The translations under genes and the position numbers were made by a program. Shown piece by piece: positions 35,608 through 44,621 of a stretch of 64,000 bases of DNA. The first letter of the stretch is position 1. Each line of letters starts with the position of its first letter. The notes beneath the pieces are model-generated. The model saw only the letters and a program-made list of their open reading frames with translations, did no database searches and had not been told where the DNA came from. Where the stretch lies: assembly GCA_036946415.1 (NCBI GenBank), contig JAQIJD010000006.1, forward strand, positions 62,001 to 126,000. The letters are read 5' to 3'. Source of the stretch: Sphingomonas_Q fennica_A. GTDB lineage: Bacteria > Pseudomonadota > Alphaproteobacteria > Sphingomonadales > Sphingomonadaceae.

Positions 35608-36597
35608 CTACGCCCCGCCCCAGAACCCCGCATCCGGCGGCACGAGCCGGCCCGACGCATCCCGCACGCCGCCGGGGCGATCGTCGGCCAGCCAGAGCGG
35701 CCCGTCGAGGTCGGCGAAGGCGGCGTCGGCGGCGATGAGGAGGGCGGGGGCGATCGAGAGGGAGGAGCAGATCATGCAGCCGACCATGATGCCGAACCCC
35801 GCCGCGCGCGCCGCATCGGCCAGCGCCAGCGCCGCCGTCAGCCCGCCAGCCTTGTCCAGCTTCACGTTGACGAGGCCGTAGCGGCCGGCGAGCGCGGGCA
35901 GGTCGGCGGCGGTGTGGACCGATTCGTCGGCGCAGATCGGCACCAGCGGGGCGAGGCCGGCGAGGGCCGCGTCGTCGCCGGCGGGCAGGGGCTGTTCAAG
36001 CAGCGAGACGGCAAGGTCCGCCAGCGGGCGCTGGAGGGCTTCCACCTCGGCGATCGTCCAGCTTTCGTTGGGATCGACGATCAGCCGGGCGGCGGGCGCG
36101 GCGCGGCGGACGGCCGCCACCTGCGCCAGCGGATCGCTGCGATCGACCTTCACCTTGAGGAGCGGGGCGTGCGCCAGCGCGGCGGCGGCGGCCGCCATCG
36201 CATCGGGCGTATCGAGGCCGATGGTCAGCGCCGAGACGATCGGCGCCACCGGCATCGTGCGCCCGGCGAGCGCGGCGACGGTGGTGCCGGCAACGCGCGC
36301 CTCCCAATCCCACAGCGCGCAGTCGACGGCGTTGCGGGCGGCGCCGGGGGGCAGCAGCGACAGCAGATCGTGCCGGCCGGCACCGGCCTCGATCGCGGGG
36401 CGCACGGTCTCGATCGCCGCCAGCGACGCCGCGACCGTCTCGCCATAGCGGGGGTAGGGCACGCCCTCCCCCCGGCCGGTGTGGCCGCCGCCCTCGATCG
36501 TCGCCACCACCACGTCCGCCGCATCCTTGACCCCGCGCGAGATGCGGAAGGGCGTGTGGAGCGGCAGCCGTTCGGCCGCGGCGGCGAGCGTGCGCAT
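35608..36597 (-). CDS. Dipeptide epimerase, enolase superfamily (L-Ala-D/L-Glu epimerase-like)
   Basis: The 329-aa protein has the muconate-lactonizing-like enolase fold: the capping domain starts LPLHTPFRISRG, and the barrel shows the KxK catalytic pair (LLKVKVDRSD), metal ligands Asp in IVDPNESW, Glu in LLEQPLP, Asp in ICADESVH, and the second catalytic Lys in VNVKLDKAGG. The C-terminal GCMICSSLSIAPAL matches Ala-Glu epimerases that recycle murein peptides. It lies 34 bases after ridA. A 14-base direct repeat (GTGCGGCCGTGACG at 36604-36617 and 36640-36653) flanks the ridA stop. Confidence 0.88.
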   Translation of the reverse strand: MRTLAAAAERLPLHTPFRISRGVKDAADVVVATIEGGGHTGRGEGVPYPRYGETVAASLAAIETVRPAIEAGAGRHDLLSLLPPGAARNAVDCALWDWEARVAGTTVAALAGRTMPVAPIVSALTIGLDTPDAMAAAAAALAHAPLLKVKVDRSDPLAQVAAVRRAAPAARLIVDPNESWTIAEVEALQRPLADLAVSLLEQPLPAGDDAALAGLAPLVPICADESVHTAADLPALAGRYGLVNVKLDKAGGLTAALALADAARAAGFGIMVGCMICSSLSIAPALLIAADAAFADLDGPLWLADDRPGGVRDASGRLVPPDAGFWGGA

Positions 36598-36631
36598 CAG
36601 CCGCGTGCGGCCGTGACGTCGATCGCGGGCG

Positions 36632-36979
36632 TCACGCCCGTGCGGCCGTGACGATCACCTCGACCAGATAGCCGGGGGCAGCCAGCTTCGCCTCGCCGGT
36701 GGCGCGGGCGGGCGGGTTGGCGCGATCGACCCAATCGTCCCACACCGCATTCATCGCCGCGAAGTCGGCCATGTCGGCCAGCCAGATCGTGGCGGTCAGG
36801 ATACGGTCCTTCGACGAGCCGGCGCGGGCCAGCAGATCGTCCACCTGCGCGAGCACGGCGCGGGTCTGTTCAGCGACGCTGGTGCCCGGTTCCCCCACCT
36901 GCCCGGCGAGGTAGACGGTATCGCCGTGGATGACGGCCTGCGCCATGCGCGGGCCGGGATCGAGGCGGGTGATCGTCAT
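36632..36979 (-). CDS. RidA family (YjgF-like) protein
   Basis: The 115-aa protein shows AQAVIHGDTVYLAGQVG, VAEQTRAVLAQVDDLLARAG and a C-terminal PPARATGEAKLAAPGYLVEV, where the Arg of the family motif (R in PPARAT) binds the imine carboxylate. RidA-type trimers hydrolyse reactive enamine/imine intermediates. The start ATG at 36979 overlaps the nudC stop (ATGA), so translation is coupled. Confidence 0.9.
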   Translation of the reverse strand: MTITRLDPGPRMAQAVIHGDTVYLAGQVGEPGTSVAEQTRAVLAQVDDLLARAGSSKDRILTATIWLADMADFAAMNAVWDDWVDRANPPARATGEAKLAAPGYLVEVIVTAARA

Positions 36980-37873
36980 GCTTGCTCCTGTCCTTCTCGG
37001 TCCTGCCCCGCCAGCCAGTGGCGGAACAGCGTGTTGGCGATGGCATAATCGGGCGGCGGCAGGAAGCGGGCGCCGGGCGCCTCGGCGAGCGCGGCGCGCA
37101 CGTCCGCGGCGTCTACCCACATCGCATCCTCCAGCTCGGTCGTATCGAGCGTGATCGCATCGTCCGCCACCTGCGCGATGCAGGCGAGCATCAGCGAGGA
37201 GGCGAAGGGCCACGGCTGGCTGGCGCAGTAGCGGACGGCGGTGGCGCGGACGCCGGCTTCCTCCGCCAGTTCGCGCGCCACCGCTTCCTCCATCGATTCG
37301 CCCACCTCGACGAAGCCGGCCAGCGCCGAATAGCGGCCGGGCGGGAACATCGCCTGCCGGCCGACGAGGATGCGGTCGCCATGTTCGGCGAGCATGATGA
37401 CGACGGGATCGGTGCGCGGGAAATGCTGGGCGCCGCAGCCGGCGCAGGCGCGCGCCCAGCCGGCGCGGAACGGCGCGGTGGCGGCGCCGCATTGCGCGCA
37501 GAAGCCGTGGCGAGCGTGCCAGTCGATCAGGCTGCGCGCCGCGGCATAGGTGGCGGCTTCCGCGCCATCGAGCGCCATCAGCAGCGTCATCAGTGCGGTC
37601 GACCGGCGCAGGCCGGGGGCGGGGGAGGGGATGGCGGCGAACAGCGGCCGGCCGGCGATCGTGCCGAGCAGCGCCAGATCGCCCTCCGCCGGCACCGTGC
37701 CCCAGACGAGGCGGCCGTCGGCGATCTCGGGCTCGCCGGTGGCGGTAAGCACCAGCAGGCCGGCGGCGGGATCGGCGCGGAGGGCGGCGACGGCGGCGGG
37801 ATCGCTGCGCACCGCATCCATGCGATCGAGCGGCGATCCGGTGAAGCCGGGCGGGGGGGACGGTGGTCGTCAT
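36976..37873 (-). CDS. nudC: NADH pyrophosphatase / NAD-capped RNA hydrolase NudC, N-terminus frame-shifted
   Basis: NudC-type Nudix hydrolase with the zinc ribbon HGFCAQCGAATAP...CAGCGAQHFPR, the Nudix box GFVEVGESMEEAVARELAEEAG and the NAD-diphosphatase marker SQPWPFASSLM. The uninterrupted frame starts at ATG 37821 (281 aa), but family-like residues PPGFTGSPLDR precede it. They connect to ATG 37873 (MTTTVPP) if one base is removed from the 7-G run 37853-37859. That ATG overlaps the mutY stop (ATGA), supporting it as the real start. The single extra base is probably a sequencing error. Confidence 0.9.
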
Positions 37874-38934
37874 ATGCCGTGCCTTAGCGGCGCCGGCCCG
37901 TCGCGCAACGCTGTCGCGCGTTCGGCGGCGCGGGCGAAGAGGGTGGGCAGGCCGGCGGCGGCGAGATCGGCGATCGGCCACCATTCGCCCTCGGCCTCGC
38001 CCGCTCCGACGACGACCGCCAGATCGAGCGCGAAATGGGTGAAGACGTGCGCCACGCTGCCGGCGGCGTGCCACGCCGCCTCAGCGGGCGCGCCGGCGAG
38101 GCCGGGGTCGTCGGCGGTCCACGGCCCGGTCGGCAGCGCCCGCATCCCGCCCAGCAGGCCGCGCGGCGGGCGGCGGACGAGCAGCACCGCGCCGTCCCGC
38201 TCCAACCAGAAGGCGGTGCCGCGGCGGCGGGGCTTGGCGGCCTTGGGCGCCTTGACCGGCAGGCGGGCGGGATCGCCGCTGCGGCGGCCGGCGCAGGCAT
38301 CGGCCAGCGGGCAGAGGATGCAGGCGGGGTTGCGGGGGGTGCAGATCGTGGCGCCCAGATCCATCATCGCCTGCGCGAAATCGCCGGCACGGGCATCGGG
38401 CGTGATCCGGTCGGCGGCGGCGCGTATCGCGGGGCGGGCGGCGGGCAGCGGCGTTTCGATCGCGGACAGCCTTGCCACGACGCGCTCGACATTGGCGTCC
38501 ACCACCACCGCCCGCCGGCCGAAGGCGATCGCCGCGACCGCGGCGGCGGTATAGGCGCCGAGGCCGGGCAGCGCGCGCAAGCCCGCTTCCGTATCGGGAA
38601 AGCGGCCGCCGTGATCGGTGGCGACGGCGCGCGCGCAGGCGATCAGGTTGCGGGCGCGGGCGTAATAGCCGAGGCCCGCCCACGCCGCCATCACGTCCCC
38701 CTCGTCCGCCGCGGCCAGCGCCGAGACGGTCGGCCAGCGATCGGTAAAGCGGCGGAAATAGGGGGCGACGGCGGCGGTGGTGGTCTGCTGGAGCATCACC
38801 TCCGACAGCCAGACGAGATAGGGATCGGGCGGGGCCACGCCGGGGGGCGCGCGCCACGGCAGGCCACGCGCGTGGCCATCGTACCAGGCGAGCAGGAGGG
38901 GCGCGATATCGTGCGCTTCGCCATCGACGGGCAT
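37870..38934 (-). CDS. mutY: A/G-specific adenine glycosylase
   Basis: The 354-aa enzyme removes adenine mispaired with 8-oxoguanine. It shows PWRAPPG, SEVMLQQTTTAAV, the helix-hairpin-helix LPGLGAYTAAAVAAIAF with catalytic Asp in VVDANVERVVARL, the [4Fe-4S] cluster spacing C-x6-C-x2-C-x5-C in CTPRNPACILCPLADAC, and a C-terminal Nudix-like domain (FWLERDGAVLLVRRPPRGLLGG, cited in part). ATG at 38934 is 14 bases from the divergent dciA start. Confidence 0.95.
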   Translation of the reverse strand: MPVDGEAHDIAPLLLAWYDGHARGLPWRAPPGVAPPDPYLVWLSEVMLQQTTTAAVAPYFRRFTDRWPTVSALAAADEGDVMAAWAGLGYYARARNLIACARAVATDHGGRFPDTEAGLRALPGLGAYTAAAVAAIAFGRRAVVVDANVERVVARLSAIETPLPAARPAIRAAADRITPDARAGDFAQAMMDLGATICTPRNPACILCPLADACAGRRSGDPARLPVKAPKAAKPRRRGTAFWLERDGAVLLVRRPPRGLLGGMRALPTGPWTADDPGLAGAPAEAAWHAAGSVAHVFTHFALDLAVVVGAGEAEGEWWPIADLAAAGLPTLFARAAERATALRDGPAPLRHGI

Positions 38935-38948
38935 GGCAGGGCTATGGC

Positions 38949-39683
38949 ATGGACGGCGCGATGAGGAAACGGACAAGCAAGGACGAGGAACGCCCGCGGG
39001 GCCTTGGCCCGCGGCAGGTGGCGGACATGCTGCCTGCGGTCGGCGGCGCCGCCTTCCGCCGCTTCGGCTTCGTCCAGTCCTCGATCGTCAGCCGCTGGCG
39101 GGAAATCGTGGGCGAGCGCTATGCCGCCGTCTCCACCCCCGAATCGATCCGTTTCCCGCAGGGGCGCCGCGCCGACGGCGTGCTGACGCTCTCGGTCGAA
39201 GGCGCGCACGGGCCGATGATGCAGCATGTCGCGCCGACGATCATGGAGCGGGTGAACCTGTTCTTCGGCTATGCCGCCGTCGCGCGCGTCGCGATCCGCC
39301 CCGGTGCGGCGCGCCCGGCGGCGCCGGCGCGGACGGCACCGCCATCGCTGTGCGCGGTGCCGGCGGAACTGGGCGAAAGCCTCAGGACGATCGGCGATTC
39401 CGAATTGCGCGATTGCCTCGCCGCGCTGGCGGGGGCCGTCGCCGCCACCAGCGGGCCGCCGCGGATCGGCACGCCGAAGCCCGATCCAGCAAGCCGGATC
39501 AGGGGCGGCACCGGCCCGCTCCCCCACCCGACCGCCCAATCAGGATACGCTGTGGGAGGCCGGGTGGGGGTGCGGGCGGAACCGCCCAAGGTTCCAGCGG
39601 CACGAAGTGGCGTTGGAATGGCGGTGGAAGGCGGTGCCGCATCCACGTTAGTGGATCACAGTATAGCCAAGAAGGACGCATGA
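38949..39683 (+). CDS. dciA: DciA family (DUF721) helicase-loader-like protein with repeat-derived C-terminus
   Basis: Residues about 15-125 form the DUF721/DciA domain (FRRFGFVQSSIVSRWREIVG, GVLTLSVEGAHGPMMQHVAP, ERVNLFFGYAAVARVAIRP). DciA assists loading of the replicative helicase in bacteria lacking DnaC/DnaI. A variable region follows to about residue 177. From residue 178 (PDPASRIRGG) onward, the coding sequence is the palindromic repeat that also occurs at 4207-4329, supplying about 66 residues to the stop. The stop still overlaps the dsbA start (ATGA). ATG 38949 is used; ATG 38961 is an alternative. Confidence 0.86.
   Translation: MDGAMRKRTSKDEERPRGLGPRQVADMLPAVGGAAFRRFGFVQSSIVSRWREIVGERYAAVSTPESIRFPQGRRADGVLTLSVEGAHGPMMQHVAPTIMERVNLFFGYAAVARVAIRPGAARPAAPARTAPPSLCAVPAELGESLRTIGDSELRDCLAALAGAVAATSGPPRIGTPKPDPASRIRGGTGPLPHPTAQSGYAVGGRVGVRAEPPKVPAARSGVGMAVEGGAASTLVDHSIAKKDA
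39481..39656. repeat. Dispersed palindromic repeat, copy 2, inside dciA
   Basis: Three hairpins in the order seen in copy 1: CCGATCCAGC...GCCGGATCAGG at 39481-39503; the long stem 39514-39538/39553-39577 around the identical 14-base loop ATCAGGATACGCTG; and ATCCAC/GTGGAT at 39641-39656. Between the second and third, this copy has an extra 60 bases including a GGAACC/GGTTCC hairpin (39578-39594). The element is open in the dciA frame. Confidence 0.85.
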
Positions 39684-40363
39684 TGAAGGCGCTGCTCGCT
39701 CTGCTGCTGATGCTGTTCGGCCTCGCCGCCGCCCCCGCCGCTCCCCAACGCGACTGGACGAAGGCGGTCGCCACGCTGCCGTCCGGCGCGATCGTGATCG
39801 GCAATCCGCAGGCCAAAGTGAAGCTGGTCGAATATACGTCGATGACGTGCCCGCATTGCGCGCATTTCGCCAAGGAAGGCCTGCCGGCGCTGATGGCGGG
39901 CTATGTCGCGCCCGGAAAGGCGAGCATCGAATTGCGCCATGCGGTGCGCGACCCCTATGACCTTGCCGCCTCGCTCCTCGTGCGCTGCGCCGGGCCGGCC
40001 GCCTATCTGCCGGCGATGGAGGCGGTGTTCGCGGCGCAGGATGCGTGGATGGGCCGGGCGATGAAGATGACGCCGGCCGAGATCGAGGCGGTGCAGAAGC
40101 AGTCGCGCGCCGACCAGCTCGTCACCGTATCGCGCACGATCGGGCTCCTCTCGCTGATGCAGGCGCGCGGGCTGGCCGAGCCGAAGGCGGTCGCCTGCCT
40201 GAAGTCCGAACCCGAGCAGCAGAAGCTGGCGGCGATGGCCAACGAGGCGTGGAGCGAGCGCAAGATCCCCGGCACCCCCGCCTTCCTGCTGAACGGCACG
40301 ATCGTGGCCGACGCCGCCGACTGGGCGGCGCTGAAGCCCCGCCTCGACGCCGCCCTCCGCTGA
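39680..40363 (+). CDS. DsbA family thiol-disulfide oxidoreductase, periplasmic
   Basis: The 227-aa protein has a signal peptide (MKALLALLLMLFGLAAAPA) and a thioredoxin fold with active-site CPHC at residues 57-60 (EYTSMTCPHCAHFAKEG) and the cis-Pro loop in KIPGTPAFLLNG. It would oxidise or isomerise periplasmic thiols. ATG at 39680 overlaps the dciA stop, so it is translationally coupled. A second DsbA-like gene follows after 13 bases. Confidence 0.92.
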   Translation: MMKALLALLLMLFGLAAAPAAPQRDWTKAVATLPSGAIVIGNPQAKVKLVEYTSMTCPHCAHFAKEGLPALMAGYVAPGKASIELRHAVRDPYDLAASLLVRCAGPAAYLPAMEAVFAAQDAWMGRAMKMTPAEIEAVQKQSRADQLVTVSRTIGLLSLMQARGLAEPKAVACLKSEPEQQKLAAMANEAWSERKIPGTPAFLLNGTIVADAADWAALKPRLDAALR

Positions 40364-40376
40364 ACCGAGAGAGACG

Positions 40377-41120
40377 ATGATGATCCCTGCCCGCCTTTCC
40401 GCCGCCGCGATGGCGGCCCTCGCCCTGCTCGCCGGCTGCGGCGACAAGAGCGCGCCGGTGGTGGCCGACCAGCCCGTCGCCGCCGTCGCGCCGCCTGCGG
40501 GCACCGAATGGACCGACCGGATCGAGAAGACGGCCGAAGGCGGCTATCGGATGGGCAATCCGGCCGCACCGGTGAAGCTCGTCGAATATGCCGCCTACAC
40601 CTGCCCGCACTGCCGCGATTTCGCCGCCGCCGCCAACCAGCCGCTGCGCGACGATTTCGTCAAGACGGGCCGGGTGAGCTGGGAATATCGCCCGTTCCTA
40701 CTGAGCGGGGCGGACGTGGCGCCGGCGCTGCTGGCGCAATGCCAGGGGCCGGGCGCCTTCTTCTCGCTGACCGAGGAGGTGTTCGCCAACCAGTCGGCCT
40801 GGACGGCGCCGCTGATCGCGATGAACGATGCCGAACGGCAGCGCCTCTCCGCCCTGGCGCCGGCGCAGCAGTTCCGCGCGATGGGCGAGACGATGGGCCT
40901 GCCCGCCTTCTTCCGCCAGCGCGGGCTGACGCAGGCGCAGATCGACAAATGCCTGTCCGACGGCAAGGCCGCCGATGCGCTGGCCGACGCCACCAAGCGC
41001 GCCGTGGAGGAGGACAAGGTGACGGGCACGCCCGCCTTCCTCATCAACGGCCGGTTGCAGGAGGATGTGCTGGAATGGCCGGCGCTGCGCGCCAAGCTGA
41101 ACGCCGCGACCGGGGCCTGA
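40377..41120 (+). CDS. DsbA-like lipoprotein (thioredoxin domain)
   Basis: The 247-aa protein has a lipoprotein signal with lipobox ALLAGC (Cys21), then a linker and a DsbA-like domain with CPHC at 76-79 (EYAAYTCPHCRDFAAAA) and cis-Pro in VTGTPAFLING. The two adjacent paralogs, one soluble and one lipidated, share the active-site dipeptide and may divide oxidase and partner roles. ATG at 40377 (or 40380) follows GAGAGACG. smc begins 19 bases after it. Confidence 0.92.
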   Translation: MMIPARLSAAAMAALALLAGCGDKSAPVVADQPVAAVAPPAGTEWTDRIEKTAEGGYRMGNPAAPVKLVEYAAYTCPHCRDFAAAANQPLRDDFVKTGRVSWEYRPFLLSGADVAPALLAQCQGPGAFFSLTEEVFANQSAWTAPLIAMNDAERQRLSALAPAQQFRAMGETMGLPAFFRQRGLTQAQIDKCLSDGKAADALADATKRAVEEDKVTGTPAFLINGRLQEDVLEWPALRAKLNAATGA

Positions 41121-41139
41121 CCGCCCGGACCACGCCCGC

Positions 41140-44100
41140 ATGGCGATGCAGTTCAGAAAGCTCCGCCTGACGGGGTTCAAGAGCTTCGTCGAGCCGGCCG
41201 AACTGCTGATCGAGCCGGGGCTGACGGGCGTCGTCGGCCCCAACGGCTGCGGCAAATCCAACCTCCTCGAAGCGATCCGCTGGGTGATGGGCGAGGCCAG
41301 CCCCAAGTCGCTGCGCGGCGGGGGGATGGAGGACGTGATCTTCGCCGGCACCGAGCGCCGGGCGCCGCGCAGCTTCGCCGAAGTGTCGCTGCTGGTGGAG
41401 GACGGGGCGGCGGAGACCGAGGTCGTCCGCCGGATCGAGCGGGGCGCCGGCTCCGCCTATCGCATCAACGGGCGCGACGTGCGCGCGCGCGACGTGACGC
41501 TCGTCTTCGCCGATGCGGCGACGGGGGCGCATTCGCCGGCCCTCGTCAGCCAGGGGCGGATCGCGGCGGTGATCGCGGCGCGGCCGACCGAGCGGCGCCA
41601 GATGCTGGAGGAAGCGGCGGGGATCGCCGGCCTCCACGTCCGCCGGCGCGAGGCGGAGCAACGGCTGCGCGGCACCGAGGCCAATCTCGAACGGATCGAC
41701 CAGCTGCTGGGCGACATGGAGGCGCGCACCGCCACGCTCCGCCGGCAGGCGCGCGCGGCGGAGCGCTATCGCACGCTCTCCACCGCGATCCGGCTGGCGG
41801 AGGCGCGCACGCTCTATGCGCGCTGGCGCGAGGCGGCGGCGGCGGCGGAGGCGGCGGCCAGGGGTGCTTCGGCGGCCGAGGCGCGCGTCGCCGCCGCCGG
41901 GGAGGCGCAGCGGCTGGCCGGCGAGGCGGCGGAGGCGGCGGCGGGGACGCTGGCGCTCGGCCGGCGCGCGGCGGAGGCGGCGCGCGATGCGGCGCAGGCG
42001 GTCACTGCGCGGCTGGCGGCGGCGGAGGTCGAGCGCGACCGGCTGGCGGCGCGGCTGGCCGATCTGGCGCGGAGCGAAGCGGCGCTGGCGCGCGACCGGG
42101 CGGGCGAGGATGGCCTGGCGATCGAGGCCGCCGCCGCCATCGCCGCGCAGGAGGCCGAGGAGGCGGCGGCGACCGCGGCGCTGCGCGAGGCGGAGGCGCG
42201 GCGTGCGCCGGCCTTCACCACCGTCGCCGCGGCCGAACAGGCGGCGCAGGCGAGCGAGGTGGCGCTGGCGCAGGCGCTCGCCCGCCAGTCCGCCGAGCAG
42301 GCCGAACAGCGCGTCGCCGCCGCGGCCGAGGCCGCCGCCGGCCAGCGGCTGGCGCGCGCCACCGCCGAGACGGCACGGATCGCAAGCGAAGCGGCGCGCC
42401 TCGCCGATCCCGCGCCGCTGGAGGCGGCACGGGCCGCCGCGGCGGAAAGGCGCAGCGCGGCGGCGGCGGCCGGCTGCGAAGCCGAAGCGGCGCGTGCCGA
42501 GGCCGAAGCGGGGCGCACCGCCGCGGCGGCGGCGCGGGAGGCGGCGGAAAGCGCGGCGGCGGCGGCGCGCGCGGCGCTAATCGCGCTGGAGGCGGAGGAG
42601 AAGGCGCTGGTGCGTGCCACGGCGGGGCCGGGGGCGGCGCTGCCGGTACGCGTGGCGCCGGGCTACGAACGCGCGCTGGCGGCGGTGCTGGACGGCGACC
42701 TCGATGCGCCGGTCGCCGCGACAGGCGTGCGCCGCTGGCAGGGGGCGGCGATCGACCCGAGCGATCCGCCGCTGCCCCCCGGGTCTCGCGCCGCTGGCCG
42801 ATCATGTCACCGTGCCCGAAGCGCTCGCCCGGCGGATGGCGCAGATCGCGGTCGTCGAGGCCGACGATGGCCGGCCGCTGGCGGTGGGCCAGCGGCTGGT
42901 GACGCTGGCGGGCGCCGTGCGGCGCTGGGACGGGTTCGTGGCGGAGCGCGCCGGTGCGGCGGCGGCCGAGCGGCTGGTGCGCGCCAACCGGCTGGAGGCG
43001 ATCGCCGCCGCCCTCCCCGCGCGCCCGCACCGAGGCGGCGGAAGCGGCGGGCGCGGTGCAGGCCGCAGTGGCGGCGCTCGGCGAATGCAGCGCGCGGATT
43101 GAGGCGGCGCGGCGCGCGCAGCTCACCGCCGAGCAGGCCGGGCGCGAGGCGGCGCGGGCGGAGGATCAGGCGGCGCTGGCGATCGACCGGCTGGCGGGGC
43201 AGCGCGCTGGGCTGGACGAGCGGCGCGGCCGCGCGGCGGCGGAGGAAGGGGAGGCAAGGCGCGAGGCGGCGGCGGCGGGCGCGGCGCTGGCGGCGCTGCC
43301 CGACGCGGCGGCGACGCGCGGCGCGGTCGAGGCGCTGCGGCGCGAGACGGAGGCGGCGCGCGGCGCGCTGGCGGCGGCGCGGGCTGCGGCGGACGGGGTG
43401 ACGCGCGCGATCGGCGAGGCGCAGCGCCGCATCCAGGCGGCGCGCGGCGAGGTGCGCGGCTGGCGCGCCCGCGCCGGCGATGCCGCGCGCCGTATCGCCG
43501 AGATGGACCGCCGGCTGGCCGAGACCCGCGCCGAGGCGGCGGCGCTGGCCGGGCGGCCCGAGCAGGCGGCGCAGGCGGTGGCGGCGCTGGCCGCCGAGGC
43601 GGCGGACGCGCGCGTGGCCGATGCCGCGGCGCGCGATGCGGAGCGGGCCGGCGAGGCGGCGGCCGCCGCCGCCCGCCTCCGCCAGACGCAGGCGATCGAG
43701 GCGCTGGCGGTGGTGCGCGAGGCGCGCGCGACTGCGGCGGCGGAGGCCGACCATGCCGCGCGCGAGCGGACCGCGCTCAGCGCGCAGGCGGGCGAGCGGT
43801 TCGGCGGGCCGGCGGCGGTGCTGCCGGAGAAAGCGGGCTTCGCCGCCGCCGAGGTCGGCCCGGCCGCCGACGAGGGCCGCGCGCACGACCGGCTGGCGGC
43901 CGAGCGCGAGCGGCTGGGCGCGGTCAACCTCGTCGCCGAGCGCGAGCTGGCGGAGATCGAGGGCGAGCGCGGCCGCACCGTCGCCGAGCGCGCGGAACTG
44001 GGCGAGGCGGTGGCGCGGCTGCGCCAGTCGATTCACAGCCTCAACCGCGAGGGGCGGCAGCGGCTGGTGGCGGCGTTCGAGGCGGTCGACGGCCATTTCC

Positions 44101-44534
44101 GGCGGCTGTTCACCACGCTCTTCGCCGGCGGCGAGGCGCATCTGGCGCTGATCGATGCCGACGATCCGCTGGAGGCGGGACTCGAGATCATGGCGCAGCC
44201 GCCGGGAAAGCGGCTCGGCTCGCTGACCTTGCTGTCGGGCGGCGAACAGGCGCTGACCGCGGTGGCGCTGGTGTTCGCGCTGTTCCTGACCAGCCCGGCC
44301 CCGATCTGCGTGCTGGACGAGGTGGATGCGCCGCTGGACGACGCCAATATCGAACGCTTCTGCGACCTGCTCGACCGGATGGCGGCGGAAACGGCGACGC
44401 GCTATCTGATCGTGACGCACAATGCGGTGACGATGAGCCGGATGCATCGCCTGTTCGGCGTGACGATGGTGGAGCGGGGCGTGAGCCAGCTGGTCTCGGT
44501 CGATCTGGCCGCCGCGACAAGGGTCGTATCCTGA
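41140..44534 (+). CDS. smc: Chromosome segregation ATPase SMC, frame interrupted twice around the hinge
   Basis: N-terminal ATPase head with Walker A GPNGCGKSN at residues 33-41, followed by EAIRWVMGEASPKSLRG. Long Ala/Glu/Arg-rich coiled coils flank a hinge (ADHVTVPEALARRMAQIAVV). The C-terminal head carries LLSGGEQALTAVALVFAL (ABC signature) and VLDEVDAPLDDANIERF (Walker B). The frame shifts +1 at 42775-42780 (6-C run) and +1 again within 43013-43028. Corrected, the protein is about 1130 aa, normal for the family. Both shifts border the hinge, and intact conservation on either side argues for sequence errors. SMC with ScpAB condenses and segregates the chromosome. Confidence 0.92.
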
Positions 44535-44621
44535 AACTTCACGGTGGCGAAACGGCGCGGAATCTGCTAGAAGATATGCAACACCTACAATCTCACCCAT
44601 AATCTCGTTGAGGATGCGAAC

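Noticed and set aside
35154..35660. Short frames within the repeat island after holA
   Set aside because: They read through repeats in several frames and show no family features.
44535..44621. SAM or SAH riboswitch before the methylene-THF-reductase-like gene
   Set aside because: The 87 bases hold no recognisable pseudoknot or stem set of the known classes.
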